Positions 54,379-64,000 of a stretch of DNA of 64,000 nt are shown here, in pieces. A model generated the notes under the pieces. The model had not been told where the DNA came from. It saw only the letters and a list, made by a program, of their open reading frames with translations, and ran no database searches. Position numbers and translations under genes: made by a program. The stretch spans positions 2,774-66,773 of the forward strand of contig KB311078.1 in the NCBI GenBank assembly GCA_000328365.1. The letters run 5' to 3'. The first letter of the stretch is position 1; each line of letters starts with the position of its first letter. This stretch comes from Capitella teleta. Its lineage: Eukaryota; Annelida; Polychaeta; Capitellidae.

Positions 54379-54680
54379 CGGTTTGGGCGATTTGCTTTTC
54401 ATATTCTTTTTGTGCCTTTCTGGTGATTGACTTCACTTTATTTCTCAGTCCCGTGCATTCCAGATTTTTTTTTTAGTGTCCCTGGTCTCTATGCATCTCT
54501 TCCTGGCTCTGTGCTGTCGGATCGTGCCTGGACTCCCGCTTGCTATCAGAGTCATTGTGGAAAATTGATGCTTCGTTGTATATACTTAGTCTTTCATAAA
54601 AGTCATGACGTCTCAGTCTGCCTCGAATCAGAAATTGGTCAGAAACGCTTTGAGATTCCCTCAACATCTCCAGAAACAAC
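52310..54680 (-). mobile_element. LINE (CR1/Jockey-like non-LTR retrotransposon), degenerate, interrupted by a MITE
   Basis: In minus-strand order: linker text near 54680–54400; 'LGRINLNKAIGPDKLHPYF' (RT fingers) at about 54130; the insertion site; 'LNPHQFSFVKGDRQ' at about 53150; 'VPQGSTLGLLLFLIFVNDL' near 52840; and the RT thumb 'EWLDTWYLKFPPEKCTIMS' around 52690. These are the usual blocks of a CR1-like RT. The catalytic FADD box has become TNDTKIY, and several frameshifts separate the blocks, so it is inactive. A 40-nt T run (54339–54378) lies inside it. A related 3' fragment occurs at 31430–31690. Confidence 0.85.
53148..53858. mobile_element. piggyBac-like MITE, copy 2 (complete, 711 bp including TTAA ends)
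   Basis: Starts TTAAAGGGAGGGAGAACT at 53148 and ends AGTTCCCCATCCCTTTAA at 53858; inverted, the two ends match at 16 of 18 positions. TTAA on both sides is the piggyBac target duplication. The host LINE resumes its reading frame across the site (…NDL at one side, LNPHQF at the other) once one TTAA and the element are discounted, which confirms the boundaries. No transposase. Nearly identical to copy 1 at 20146–20779. Confidence 0.85.
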
Positions 54681-55814
54681 TAACCAGGAAACTTTTGCAT
54701 TTTCAGATCATCACAAATGATTCACTGCACAGTGCTTGTTGATAGCTCAGTCATATCATACAGTAAAATTAGCGAGATCCGTCTGTTTTCTAAGTTCACT
54801 CACTTGAGTTTCGCTGCTTGGGTAGCAGTCTTGACTGTCACAGGCCGTCCAACATGGTGGCCATCTTCAAGGGTCCCTCTTTCTGGTTATATGGCCACCA
54901 CCCATCATTTGGCCATTGCATCAAATGGGCTTGTCATCCATAAACTTCTCTCAGATTTTGGATAATTACCTTTCAGTTTTTGCCACTTTGCCCAAAAGAA
55001 ACTTATGACCAAACGATGCTGGATTGTCCTTCATTTTCCTGAAACTGAGAATGGTGTGGGTAAGTCTGTACTAGACGCTACCAAAACCGGCAAAAAGCTC
55101 TGAAGATAATTTTACAGGAAAATTAAATTGGTTGCAAGGCACACGAGAATCAGACAACGTTTTCCCCTCGAGGCTCATTACCACTTTGATTAAAAGGCAA
55201 ACGCCCAGCAACTTTTCTTTTGTTTGATGCAGTACGTGTCTATTGTAGGCCTGCTCTCTTTTATAGTTATACTTATTATTATATTATAGTTATTATAGTT
55301 ATTATAGTATTATAGTACGCACTATACACCCCCTCTCGCCACCAGTCCGAGCTATAGTCATTGATTTGATTATTCGATTTATGACAGACTTGGTACTCTG
55401 TTAGTAGTATGTTGTTCTTGTGTTGTGGGATCGAGGGGGGATTTAGCGGCTGCAATGTTCAAATCAACAGCGAAATAAATTCGATCATATCGTTAAATGG
55501 GAAGTAATGGAAATTGCATCTGCTTTTGACTTGCCAGGCTCTGTTATACTATGCGCGTGCACTGTGATGCACATACTGGTGAAGGAGGTGAATACATTAC
55601 TCGTGCTGTGTTGTCAAACGCTGTACGGGTATCGAACACTAATGATCTCTGAAGACACGTAACCCAACCACCCACATGCCAGCATCTTATTTCAATTACT
55701 GTGGTAATTGCAGACATGGTGGGGGTATACATCAAGATGCCTGTGAAGAACAATCACATCTTCGACAGCACACCACTGAAGTGAAAGCAACTGAAAGAGG
55801 CAAGTGGAGGAAAG
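54681..55814. other. Intergenic region upstream of the O-methyltransferase
   Basis: No exons seen. It contains a TTATTATAG-type short repeat around 55265–55318. A 40-bp stretch at 55142–55181 is repeated, with few changes, at 49267–49308. The methyltransferase promoter should lie at its right end. Confidence 0.4.
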
Positions 55815-57320
55815 ATGGCGTCGCGTAATATGGACCTGAGCAAACCACCCAAGGTTCTTCCCAGGGTCATCATGGAAGTCACCCATGCAGTGGAACGGAC
55901 AGAAGTAAGAACGGTTGTGGTACACTATAATTATGTAATATGTAGACCATTCAAGATGATATACAACGCCGGACAGCTTCGTATTTTTGACCGACTGTCG
56001 GAAGCTGGTCGCCCGGTCAATGCCAGTGAGCTCGGGAAAGCGGCTGAGGTATCTCCTGAGTGTTATGGCCACATGGAAAGACTGTGCTGTACTCTGACGC
56101 ATCTGGGTCTCTTAGAGAAGATAGTGGATGAAACTGGGATGAGTAAGTCCAAGTGGAATGTTATCCAAACTTATTTTTGTGTTTTAGAATTCCAGAATAC
56201 CGAAGAAGCAGAATTGTACATGACAACGAAGAGTCCTTACTCCTTGCTAAAGCTGACCGACGCTGCTCGACATAACTTCGACATCGCTGAGTTCATGAAG
56301 GGATCTGGTTTGTGTGTGTTTCATTCCATGCACTGACATTCATTGCATTATGTCCAGGAGTCGGAGACACCACACGGACCTGGTTTTCAGATGTGGAAGA
56401 GAACAACAAAGCGTTCAAAGAAGTCTTCTTCCGCTTCAACCGGTACTACCAGAAACAGGACGCTTACTCCAAGACTTGCCTCCACCTCCTTAAAGCTTTC
56501 GACCTGAGCGAGTTCAAAACCGTCGTTGATCTTGGCGGAGGAGTAGGGTCCGTATGTCGCGCTCTTCAGCGATTCTACCCAGGAATGAATGTCATCAACC
56601 TTGACATGCCTTGTGTTGTCGATTACGCCAAAAAGCAGGAGGTGGACCAGCAGCTGGATAAGCTGAACTATGTGGCAGGTACGTGCAGCTAGGGTTAATG
56701 ATTGACTGGAGAAACTCGATTATTGTGATGCATTTGTCAATTTCAGCCGATGTGTTCAGTGATGAACCCCTGCCAAAGGCTGACCTGTACATCGTTGGTC
56801 ATTTCATCCACATGTTCAATGACGACGTCACTGCCAGCATCCTGAAGCGTATTCGGCAGTTCATTCGACCAGGTGATAAACCAACCTTCTTTGTTTCATT
56901 CCTTCTATTTGGACATCCAACTCACTCGATCATTGAAATCGCAATGGACAGGCGCTTCTTCAGTTGTTCATTGAACATTATAATCAGCAAAAATATGCCA
57001 ACTACTGTTTATGCACACATATCAGTAGTATCCAATTGAAATGTGTATTGCATAATTATCATACGTACATGTACACGTATGCTCATTTCGTAACAGGAGG
57101 AGCGATACTGATCCTCGAGAAGGTCATGGAAGACGAAATGGAAGGTCCTGAATTGTGCCTGCTATACAGCATGCGCATGGCTCTGTCATCCGGCAGAGGC
57201 AAGGAAAGAACCCGACATGAATATCACCAGATTCTCACCGACAACGGATTCGATGTGCCCCAGTTCTTCATCGACAACGGTTACGGATGCTATGACGCCA
57301 TTCTCGCCAAGAAGCTGTGA
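55815..57320 (+). CDS. ASMT-like S-adenosylmethionine-dependent O-methyltransferase
   Basis: Class I SAM-dependent methyltransferase of the acetylserotonin/caffeate O-methyltransferase family (Methyltransf_2 fold with N-terminal dimerisation domain). Exons: 55815–56142, 56188–56307, 56358–56678, 56747–56872, 57097–57320; introns of 45, 50, 68 and 224 nt; 372 aa (human ASMT 345). Dimerisation domain: MIYNAGQLRIFDRLSEAGRP and VSPECYGHMERLCCTLTHLG. SAM site: VVDLGGGVGSVCRALQRFYP. Late block: LPKADLYIVGHFIHMFNDD, then GGAILILEKVMEDE and KERTRHEYHQIL, ending CYDAILAKKL. In ASMT the catalytic block reads ARVLHDW (Arg252, His255, Asp256 in human numbering). Here it is GHFIHMF: the His is kept but Arg and Asp are replaced by His and Met. 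The substrate is therefore uncertain, and melatonin synthesis should not be assumed. Possible mini-intron signals at 55905–55945 were judged unused because the unspliced frame fits the family. Confidence 0.92.
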
Positions 57321-59350
57321 AAATTTCTTGGGCAATTAAAAATTGGCTGACATTAATTCGCTTCGGCTTCTTGCCTTGTTGAAACGGTCACAAATGGCGT
57401 GATGTCATAGAGGTCATCGTTACAAATTACATGTAATTAACATGTTATTGTTTATCAATTGTAGAATTGTTAGAACGTTTGCGTGTGCGTTATGACACAC
57501 ATTCATATGGATCGGTTTGGAAAATCATTCGCGGTAGCGTGCACAGATAAAATACCTGTTCCGTGGAAGCGTGATTTTCGCATGCCCCAACACGGCTGCC
57601 AACAATGCCAGGGAAACAGACGTTTTCGATTGCGAAGTCAATGAAAGATTCCAATAGATTCCCATAGAAATATGACCCGCACGCACGCAGACCGCACGCA
57701 CGCATAGAATGTGAACGTAACGAATGTGCGGGTCGAACGATGTGTGCGTGCGTTTCCCGAAAGCGCCGACTGCATGCATATGATATTATGCGAATGGCAC
57801 TTTACTGGGGTGTTGTGTTACGCATTCAACGCAATTCATGTTCTAAGAGACTTGTAGGCCGTTATGACTGTGTCACCAGAATAGTGGCAAGAACATCATA
57901 ACGTAAATTATATTACATGCGTTGTGATTTCCTTGGCTCTTGGATGACCTTCCAAAGTAAAGGAAGCCATTTCTCGACTTTTAAGTGACCCTCAGCAGTT
58001 GAAGAGGCTTCTGACAACAATTGGCTTCTCAACCAATGCTGACTGTTCATGAACGGGCGTCTGAATAGGGCCTACCATTGAGTAACACCCAGTTGGCCGC
58101 TGGTGGTGTGGCCGCCGTCTGCTCGTTAGACAATGAGGGCCTACGGTATCAATTCAGACATCACAATCATAATTGTAGTAGTACTGATGCCTGCATGCGT
58201 CACATGTCTAACAATAGCATTATAGCATTACATACTCCACTGGCACGTAATGAACCGAAACAGCTGAAGACTTTTCACTCGGACTTCACCGGTTCCTTGG
58301 TCAGATGAATCAGTGAACTGCAGGGACCTGTGAATTACCGAGACATGAGCATTATGCGAAATTCGCTGTCGGCAGCTGAAATGAATGCATTTACATCGGA
58401 ACTCTTTGGTTATGCTAACACCATATTCGGGATATGCATTTCATAAACACGTTTTTTTTTTTTTTTTTTTTAATAAGTTAAACCTCTTACGCACATATTC
58501 CTAAAATTTCCAAGAAAACAAATGGAATTAACCTGCTTTAAATCGAGGGTCTAAATTAAAATGTATAATTTTCACGAAAAGATGTTCCCAGTCCTCTTGA
58601 TTCACACGCCAGTAACACATAAGAGGATTTTTGGGCCAAATTTCTCAATGAGGCTCTCAACCCTATTCTGTGAGATGTTCTCACAGCCCTGAATCCGCTC
58701 TCTCTCTCTCTCTCCTACTGTGGGGAGACGGCGAGGAACTACTGACTTCAGTCTATCCCATACATTTTAATTTGCCGACCAATTGGGGTATGGCAATGCC
58801 ATGTGCCCATTTTCCTTCATTGAGAACTCTGCGAGGACCATACAAAGGTATAGGTGAGCATTCTTTTGCTGAAATTCTCGGATCTCCGGATATTCGTAAC
58901 CCGGATATGGGGTCTTTTGTTGGGATTTAGGTCCCTATCTCCCCTATACCTGAGCCGATATAAAAATGAATTACATATTAGTTAATAAGTATACTCAGAA
59001 ATGGCATATTTGAATATTTCTAACAGACTATAAAAGGCAAGGCCACTGATAATAATGAATAGTTTTACTGATATATGTACTGAATAATTTTACTAATTGC
59101 TGAAAATGTTAACTCCGTCCACACATTTAACAATTAACCTAAATCTCGTTTTTAATGAGTTTGAAGATGCTGTCGATTATCGAGTATCGGGGGATCGCAA
59201 CTAACTTAGCTTATCGGTTACATGGGAAATATAGCCGAGTTAATTTGTCGGAAAGCTAGCACTGTGGTGTTCAGGGAGTCCATATGTATAATTGAAAGAA
59301 ATTCGCCGATGAAAAGAAGCCTGAATTAAAGACATGAAGCGTCAGCGTGT

Positions 59351-59364
59351 GTTACCATGGTTAC
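59351..59364 (-). promoter_or_regulatory. X-box-like motif
   Basis: The minus strand reads GTAACCATGGTAAC, a full match to GTNRCC-N2-RGYAAC. No ciliary gene is visible next to it, so a function is not established. Confidence 0.3.
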
Positions 59365-59370
59365 AAGCAA

Positions 59371-59427
59371 AAAAAACCAAAAACAAAACAAAACAAAACA
59401 AAACAAAACAAAACAAAAACAAAAACA
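59371..59427. repeat. (AAAAC)n microsatellite
   Basis: About nine to ten units of an A-rich pentamer (with longer variants) directly before the palindrome. Confidence 0.9.
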
Positions 59428-59447
59428 CTACAGGTTTCCCTTGAAGA

Positions 59448-59496
59448 CAAAGGTGTGCAGATCATAATAAAATTTATTATGATCTGCACACCTTTG
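59448..59496. repeat. 49-bp perfect palindrome
   Basis: Arms 59448–59471 and 59473–59496 are exact reverse complements (24 bp, starting CAAAGGTGTGCAGATC) with one unpaired A at 59472. It can form a cruciform or a nearly loopless RNA hairpin. Confidence 0.97.
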
Positions 59497-61140
59497 TTGG
59501 TAGAGATTTCCATTTTATGCCCCGTCCAATGGCAAACACTCAAGTACTGCGATTACGTAATCATAGACTTCGATCATCATCATCATAAACGCATAGAAGG
59601 TTTGTCATAAAATTGAACATTTTGCGCTATATAAAAGAATACATTTTTATTATTGTTATTATTATGATATGTGGCAGTGTGAGGCAATGGGCAAAAGAGA
59701 CAAGAGAAATACATAGATCTATTGTGGAAATGCCAAATGAGAAACATTGCTTACGCCGACACATGCAAGTGACTATAGTGGTAGCATGCAGCTTAGAAGC
59801 TGTTAAGTATTCTTAACCAGTTATCAGATAAGCACATACAGCCACGTGCTTTGAATGATACTCAATGATATACATAATTATGCTATCGGAACACTTCAGC
59901 CCGAGACACATGCAAAACGGTCTTCTAAGTATAGCTCGAAATTGTACAAAAAAACTAACGCATGCGATATTATTATAAAGATAGATACAAATCACACATG
60001 CTCAATATTGCAGAGAGTGTGCAATGACATTGGATATTCCGCATGCGGAATATACGCATACAATGTAATGTTAAATTCACACACAAGCAGTCTCCTCCTG
60101 CAGAATGGCATTGGGTCAAACGTTAATTACAGCCATCATAAGACAATTCACTCTCAAGAAAAACCCTTCAGCGCATCCTTCATTCTTGACATCTGCCATT
60201 TATAGAGTGCAGTAGATCTATCGATGAATCGCGGCCTTTCCTAAATTAATGATCAAGCCACACTTCACCAACAAGAGGGTTCCATATACTTATGCAGGGT
60301 TTTGAGGTTAATGGAAACAAGAGCAGTCTATGCCCTCATAGTCCCAGAGCATGTATACAGGCAACAGGACTCGGGTCTGATTGGAAAATCACCTTTATTG
60401 CAAGGGCAGGAGTGGTCCGATTTCGATCTCAGATTAAGAAGACTTCCAGCGAACTCTTTAATCGCTAAGTTATCCATCGGTTTCGATGATCTCTTGGATA
60501 GAAAGCAAGTTCTAAGCGGATTGGCTGTTTGTGGCGTTCTAAAAGACTTGAGCTGAGAAAGCGGGGAGAATTGTATCAAACTACAGAGTTTAAGAGATTA
60601 AGGAGGAGAAATCAATATTAATCATTGATTATGCGATTTGCGAGCATGTTATTCTATCATACGTAGTAGGTATTGGGTTAGAATTACGTAAATACCATTC
60701 GTCTATAATAACATGTATGATATGTACATGTGTTTGTTAATGAACCTTGTCATAAGTAATTGAGTTTTTACACGTGAAATGCGAATATCCGTAGCATTCC
60801 GCTGGTTATAGTGTGTTTCGAATCGTTCTATTCGCAGATTCAGTTGACACGACTCGAGAGCGTCAGTGAAAGCCAAGGGTCTAAATGAAGGATGGAGATA
60901 AAGGCCTCCACTCCCAGGCGAGTCCATGAAGCAAGTCGAGTATCATCAAGTACACGATCACAGAAGAGATACAGATGTGCAGGAAAGACCAGCAATGTCG
61001 CTCTGTACTTGGAAAATTTCGAGGTCATCCCACGAAATTAAGGTTAATTACGATCGGATCACTACTTGTATTACGTTTACCAGGGGCGTGTTAATCGTAT
61101 AGTAAGCCGATCATTGATCTGAATCTGCAGCTGCTGGGTT

Positions 61141-61153
61141 GTTGCTAAGCAAC
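61141..61153. promoter_or_regulatory. Palindromic X-box-like motif
   Basis: GTTGCTAAGCAAC is an exact 13-bp palindrome around a central A and resembles a symmetric RFX site. It lies 113 bp before the ATG (61028, minus strand) of an unrecognised open frame (60840–61028). Confidence 0.35.
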
Positions 61154-62099
61154 AGGGGTCAAATGTCATTGATGGTCAGTCAATGATCGATAAGCCACGG
61201 CTTTACAACATCGTAACGTATATATGCTTAGTTTAGGCTGCATGAACTTCAGAACACAAAATGCTGTGACGTCAACAAGTATAATTAAAAAGCTCATTAC
61301 ACAGCCAGGGCACATAACTTTTGTTTCATTAAGGATGCAATAGCAAACAATGAGGCGCTGCAATTAGTCCAAAGTATCACCTGAGAAATATGGGTGCGTC
61401 GAGTGAGCATGGCAGTTACCCAAGGGATGTCTCATTATACCAGACATCACACGTTATAATTGTTACTACATACATGTACTTGTACACTGTATAATTATCA
61501 ATTTGATACACTGCGCTTATATATCAAGAAAACAATAAATTTAATTACAAGATAGAGGTCTCAAAAAACATGCAACAAGAGATTTGTTATTTTTGTTGTG
61601 TTTTATTGTAAAATCAGATGCAATAATTGGACCGATGACAGACTTGGGAAGGGGACAGAAGTCCTCTCAAACAACACGTTTTAAAAAGTCCTCTACATGT
61701 GATCACTGTTCATATAACGTAGGATATATTGACACCTGAAAGTAACAAAAAACTGCAATCGTGAACAGCTAAAAAGAGCTCAGGTTGATATATGCGACTG
61801 TTTCACCATTAATAAGAACTGTTGCTACAAGAATAAACGCCCTACACCCATTGATTCATGCGTTAACGTTAACCAATAATGCACTGATATGGCAGAGTGG
61901 ATAAACGCTTGAATATTCAAAGGTTGGGTGTGTGGGAAAGAGTGTGACAAGGATTTGACTCTGAACTTCTCCTTGTAGAGATTGGGAAATTCACAGGAAT
62001 GTGAGGAGATATCTAGGATCAGAAATATGATGGGAATATGAGAAACATGGAGGAAGGGACAAAACACTCAGTTTGGTTACGCAATGCATAGACAAAGGG

Positions 62100-62137
<38 letters not shown>

Positions 62138-62690
62138 AAGAAAAACTACTTTTATTGTGCGTCCTATCTACACAAATAAAAACACTATGTACAAACCTTA
62201 GTTGTTAGATTTTCATTTAAGTACTTAATTTGTAAATCAGTATCGTTATACTGTGGGCGATTTTTGCGCTTTTTCATCAGGAGCACTCGGATTGATGAGA
62301 ATAAAACAAGAGGACAGGAACAGAGAGAAAACCCTGAATCAAGTGAATGCCGTGAAAGGCAGGTAAGATTATTAATTAACGAGACAAAACAATACGTGTT
62401 AATAAAGTAGCCTGAATACGGTGGAAAAAAAAATTAAAAATTAAAAAATTAAAAAAAGGACCACAACACAGGCAGTGATGAAGTGTGAAGAGAAAAAAAA
62501 ACAAAACAAAAAAATAAAAAATTAAAAAAGAATTTTGATTACAATTCTTTTAAACGAGACGCACAAAACAAAAGAAAACAAAAAACATTAAATTAAAAAA
62601 ACGGAATTTCTAAATTTTCAACAAAGATTTTTTGGTTTGTAATACATTTTTCTAAAATGGGAACTTAGAAATTATTACTTAGTTGGCAGG

Positions 62691-63106
62691 TTATAGCAAA
62701 GCTTTGATGGCCACAACCAGAGCGACGCAGGTGGAGAGGATAACTTGCGGGGCGTTGTGAGTGCCGCTGTTGCACTTATCTCCCTCACACTCGCAGTACT
62801 CCACTCGCACTTGCTTGGTTCCAGTGCGCTCGACGCAGGATCCAGGTTTACCGTGGGTGGCGCAGGTCCTCACAACGCGAGTCTCACCCTCAACTGAAAG
62901 CACAAATCGGTGAGAAACAATGAGCAGAAGAGATGGTGACGCACCTTCTTGAACCATCTTGCGGCACATGGTGTAGTTCATTTTGTTTATTATGCCTTCA
63001 TCAGCGCAATTCTTCAAGAGTGTGTCTTCATGCTCCTCAGGGGCATCGCACTCCTTTCCCTGGTAATCCTTGTGATTGTTGCATACGTAGCAATGCAGGG
63101 AGTCAG
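62691..63106 (-). CDS. GPI-anchored Ly6/uPAR-type three-finger protein (signal-peptide exon not found)
   Basis: Small cell-surface protein. Two exons on the minus strand: 62945–63106 and 62691–62893, separated by a 51-nt intron that shifts cleanly (GAA G|TT GAG). The mature part starts ADSLHCYVCNNHKDYQGKEC and has ten cysteines. The C-terminal signature is EYCECEGDKCN (the CxC…DxCN end of Ly6 domains). There is an N-glycosylation sequon NYT, and the C-terminus is hydrophobic (VILSTCVALVVAIKALL), as expected for a GPI-attachment signal after a small-residue site (NSGTHN). The acceptor 'ctgccttgcag' before 63106 indicates an upstream exon carrying the signal peptide. An ATG at about 63178 opens a hydrophobic frame (MKLNLGLILAVTLSTL), but it is out of frame with the exon as drawn. 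The ten-Cys pattern resembles quiver/sleepless-type and other invertebrate Ly6 proteins; partner unknown. Confidence 0.85.
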
Positions 63107-64000
63107 CTGCAAGGCAGAAAGCATCCGAGTCAACGTGCTAAGCGTCACAGCGAGTATCAGACCCAGATTTAATTTCATTCTAACCAAGTGAATTGATACG
63201 AATTACAGTCCACAACAAAGAGAAAACATGCTCACAGTACAAGGAGCAAAGGTTGCTTATCACAGAACTGATGTCACAATCCAGTGCTTACATAATAAGG
63301 TGCGCATAGTCTCCAGGACATTGGGAGCTCACACAGCACACGTACATCTGCTGGTGCAAGTCAATGGCATTTCATTATCTTCTTCATTTTACTTAATTTT
63401 TTTTTTCCAACTTCATGCATTTAAAAAACAAACATACGAGACCACCTCGACAGGCCTATAAAACCAAGGAGATTAGATAGCAAGGAAGCCCCTTAACTCT
63501 CAGCGAGCATAGCGTGGAGTGAAGCCACGCCCAGTGTGTTTATGGTTATAAGCAGTAGACCGCTACCATATATAATCACCCAAGATAGCTTCAACGGTCC
63601 GGTTAGTATAAATTCTAACCGGAAAACAGGATGCCTGAGATTTTGAGTTGCAATTGAAAGCTTACAAAACTTGTACCCGTTTGTCATGTCATCCTTTGAT
63701 ATGTCTTTTTGTATGCATTCAAACTTTCCGAGGATCACCTCGAGTTATTGTTTTGGCAAAGTCCATCTTCATTTTGGATGCAATGATAATCCTATTGGAA
63801 CAGAATTTTGTACAGCATTAAATCGATTGCTGACTGATGTTCCAAGAGATTTAGAGTATATGATGAACTCTTTTTTGTCTAATTATTTGTACCTGTGCAC
63901 ATTTTTGTTTATCAATCTTTGCGTGCATATTAAGATGAAAATAGCACCAGTATAAACTTGAGTTCGTGTGAGTGACAGAGTCAGTCTATTTTGGGTGAGT
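63107..64000. other. Right edge; probable upstream region of the Ly6 gene
   Basis: Probably includes the Ly6 signal-peptide exon and promoter, but neither could be fixed. A TATAAAA motif lies on the plus strand at about 63457. The open frame at 63671–63955 (+) has no recognised family and may be chance. Confidence 0.35.

Larger units (their letters stand above)
57321..62690. other. Gene-poor region between the methyltransferase and Ly6 genes
   Basis: No exon can be assigned. It contains a poly-T at about 58451–58471, a (CT)n near 58698–58712, (AAAAC)n at about 59371–59427, a 49-bp palindrome (59448–59496), two X-box-like motifs (59351–59364 and 61141–61153) and a 36-nt poly-A (62100–62135). 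Weakly coding-like frames at 60302–60556 (+), 60328–60579 (−) and 60840–61028 (−) are unrecognised. From about 62420 to 62640 the plus strand is A-rich, consistent with the 3' UTR of the minus-strand Ly6 gene. Confidence 0.45.

Noticed and set aside
55905-55945. A 41-nt intron at the start of the methyltransferase
   Set aside because: The splice signals look fair, but removal would shift the frame into a stop, while the unspliced reading matches the family.

Overview
This window is nuclear DNA of a non-vertebrate animal. The protein-coding genes are split by GT–AG introns, and the intergenic space is AT-rich and full of transposon relics. Intron lengths are bimodal: many are only 41–60 nt, others run to several kb. 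The gene families are animal-specific (SLC6 glycine-type transporter, FoxJ1, B9D1, UBALD, MGRN1/RNF157, Ly6). I cannot place the species; the very short introns would suit a sponge or another early-branching or compact-intron invertebrate, but that is a guess.

Layout. 1–300: edge of a Ty3/Gypsy-type gag on the minus strand. 5259–14386 (+): a 12-TM SLC6 transporter of the glycine-transporter group, carrying three tandem alternative versions of one exon. 16690–17060: LINE relic. 18659–20987 (−): B9D1, a ciliary transition-zone protein, with an assembly gap (19801–20145) and a piggyBac-like MITE in its first intron. 22075–23030: LINE and MITE relics. 27593–30134 (−): FoxJ1, the motile-cilium master regulator. 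31430–36150: LINE, MITE and minisatellite relics. 39432–43647 (−): UBALD (FAM100). 44427–49635 or 49895 (+): an MGRN1/RNF157 E3 ligase, head-to-head with UBALD. 51403–51924: a tRNA-derived SINE with a 12-bp target duplication. 52310–54680 (−): a LINE interrupted by a second copy of the same MITE. 55815–57320 (+): an ASMT-like O-methyltransferase. 62691–63106 (−): a GPI-anchored Ly6 protein.

Most interesting. The SLC6 gene has three consecutive exons (10769–10906, 11276–11413, 11868–11999), all phase 0, all a multiple of three, all encoding the same TM8–TM9 segment. Only one can be used per mRNA. They place Leu, Gln or Asp at the position equivalent to LeuT Ile359 / SERT Gly442, a substrate-pocket residue, so splicing should retune the binding site of one transporter gene. 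Second, the order FoxJ1–UBALD–MGRN1/RNF157 matches, from memory, human 17q25 (FOXJ1–RNF157–UBALD2) and 16p13.3 (UBALD1–MGRN1), which suggests very old microsynteny. Third, the MGRN1 last exon has two acceptors 44 nt apart that give two different C-termini.

The genes do not form an operon. B9D1 and FoxJ1 are both ciliary, and a near-consensus RFX X-box lies about 0.9 kb upstream of FoxJ1.
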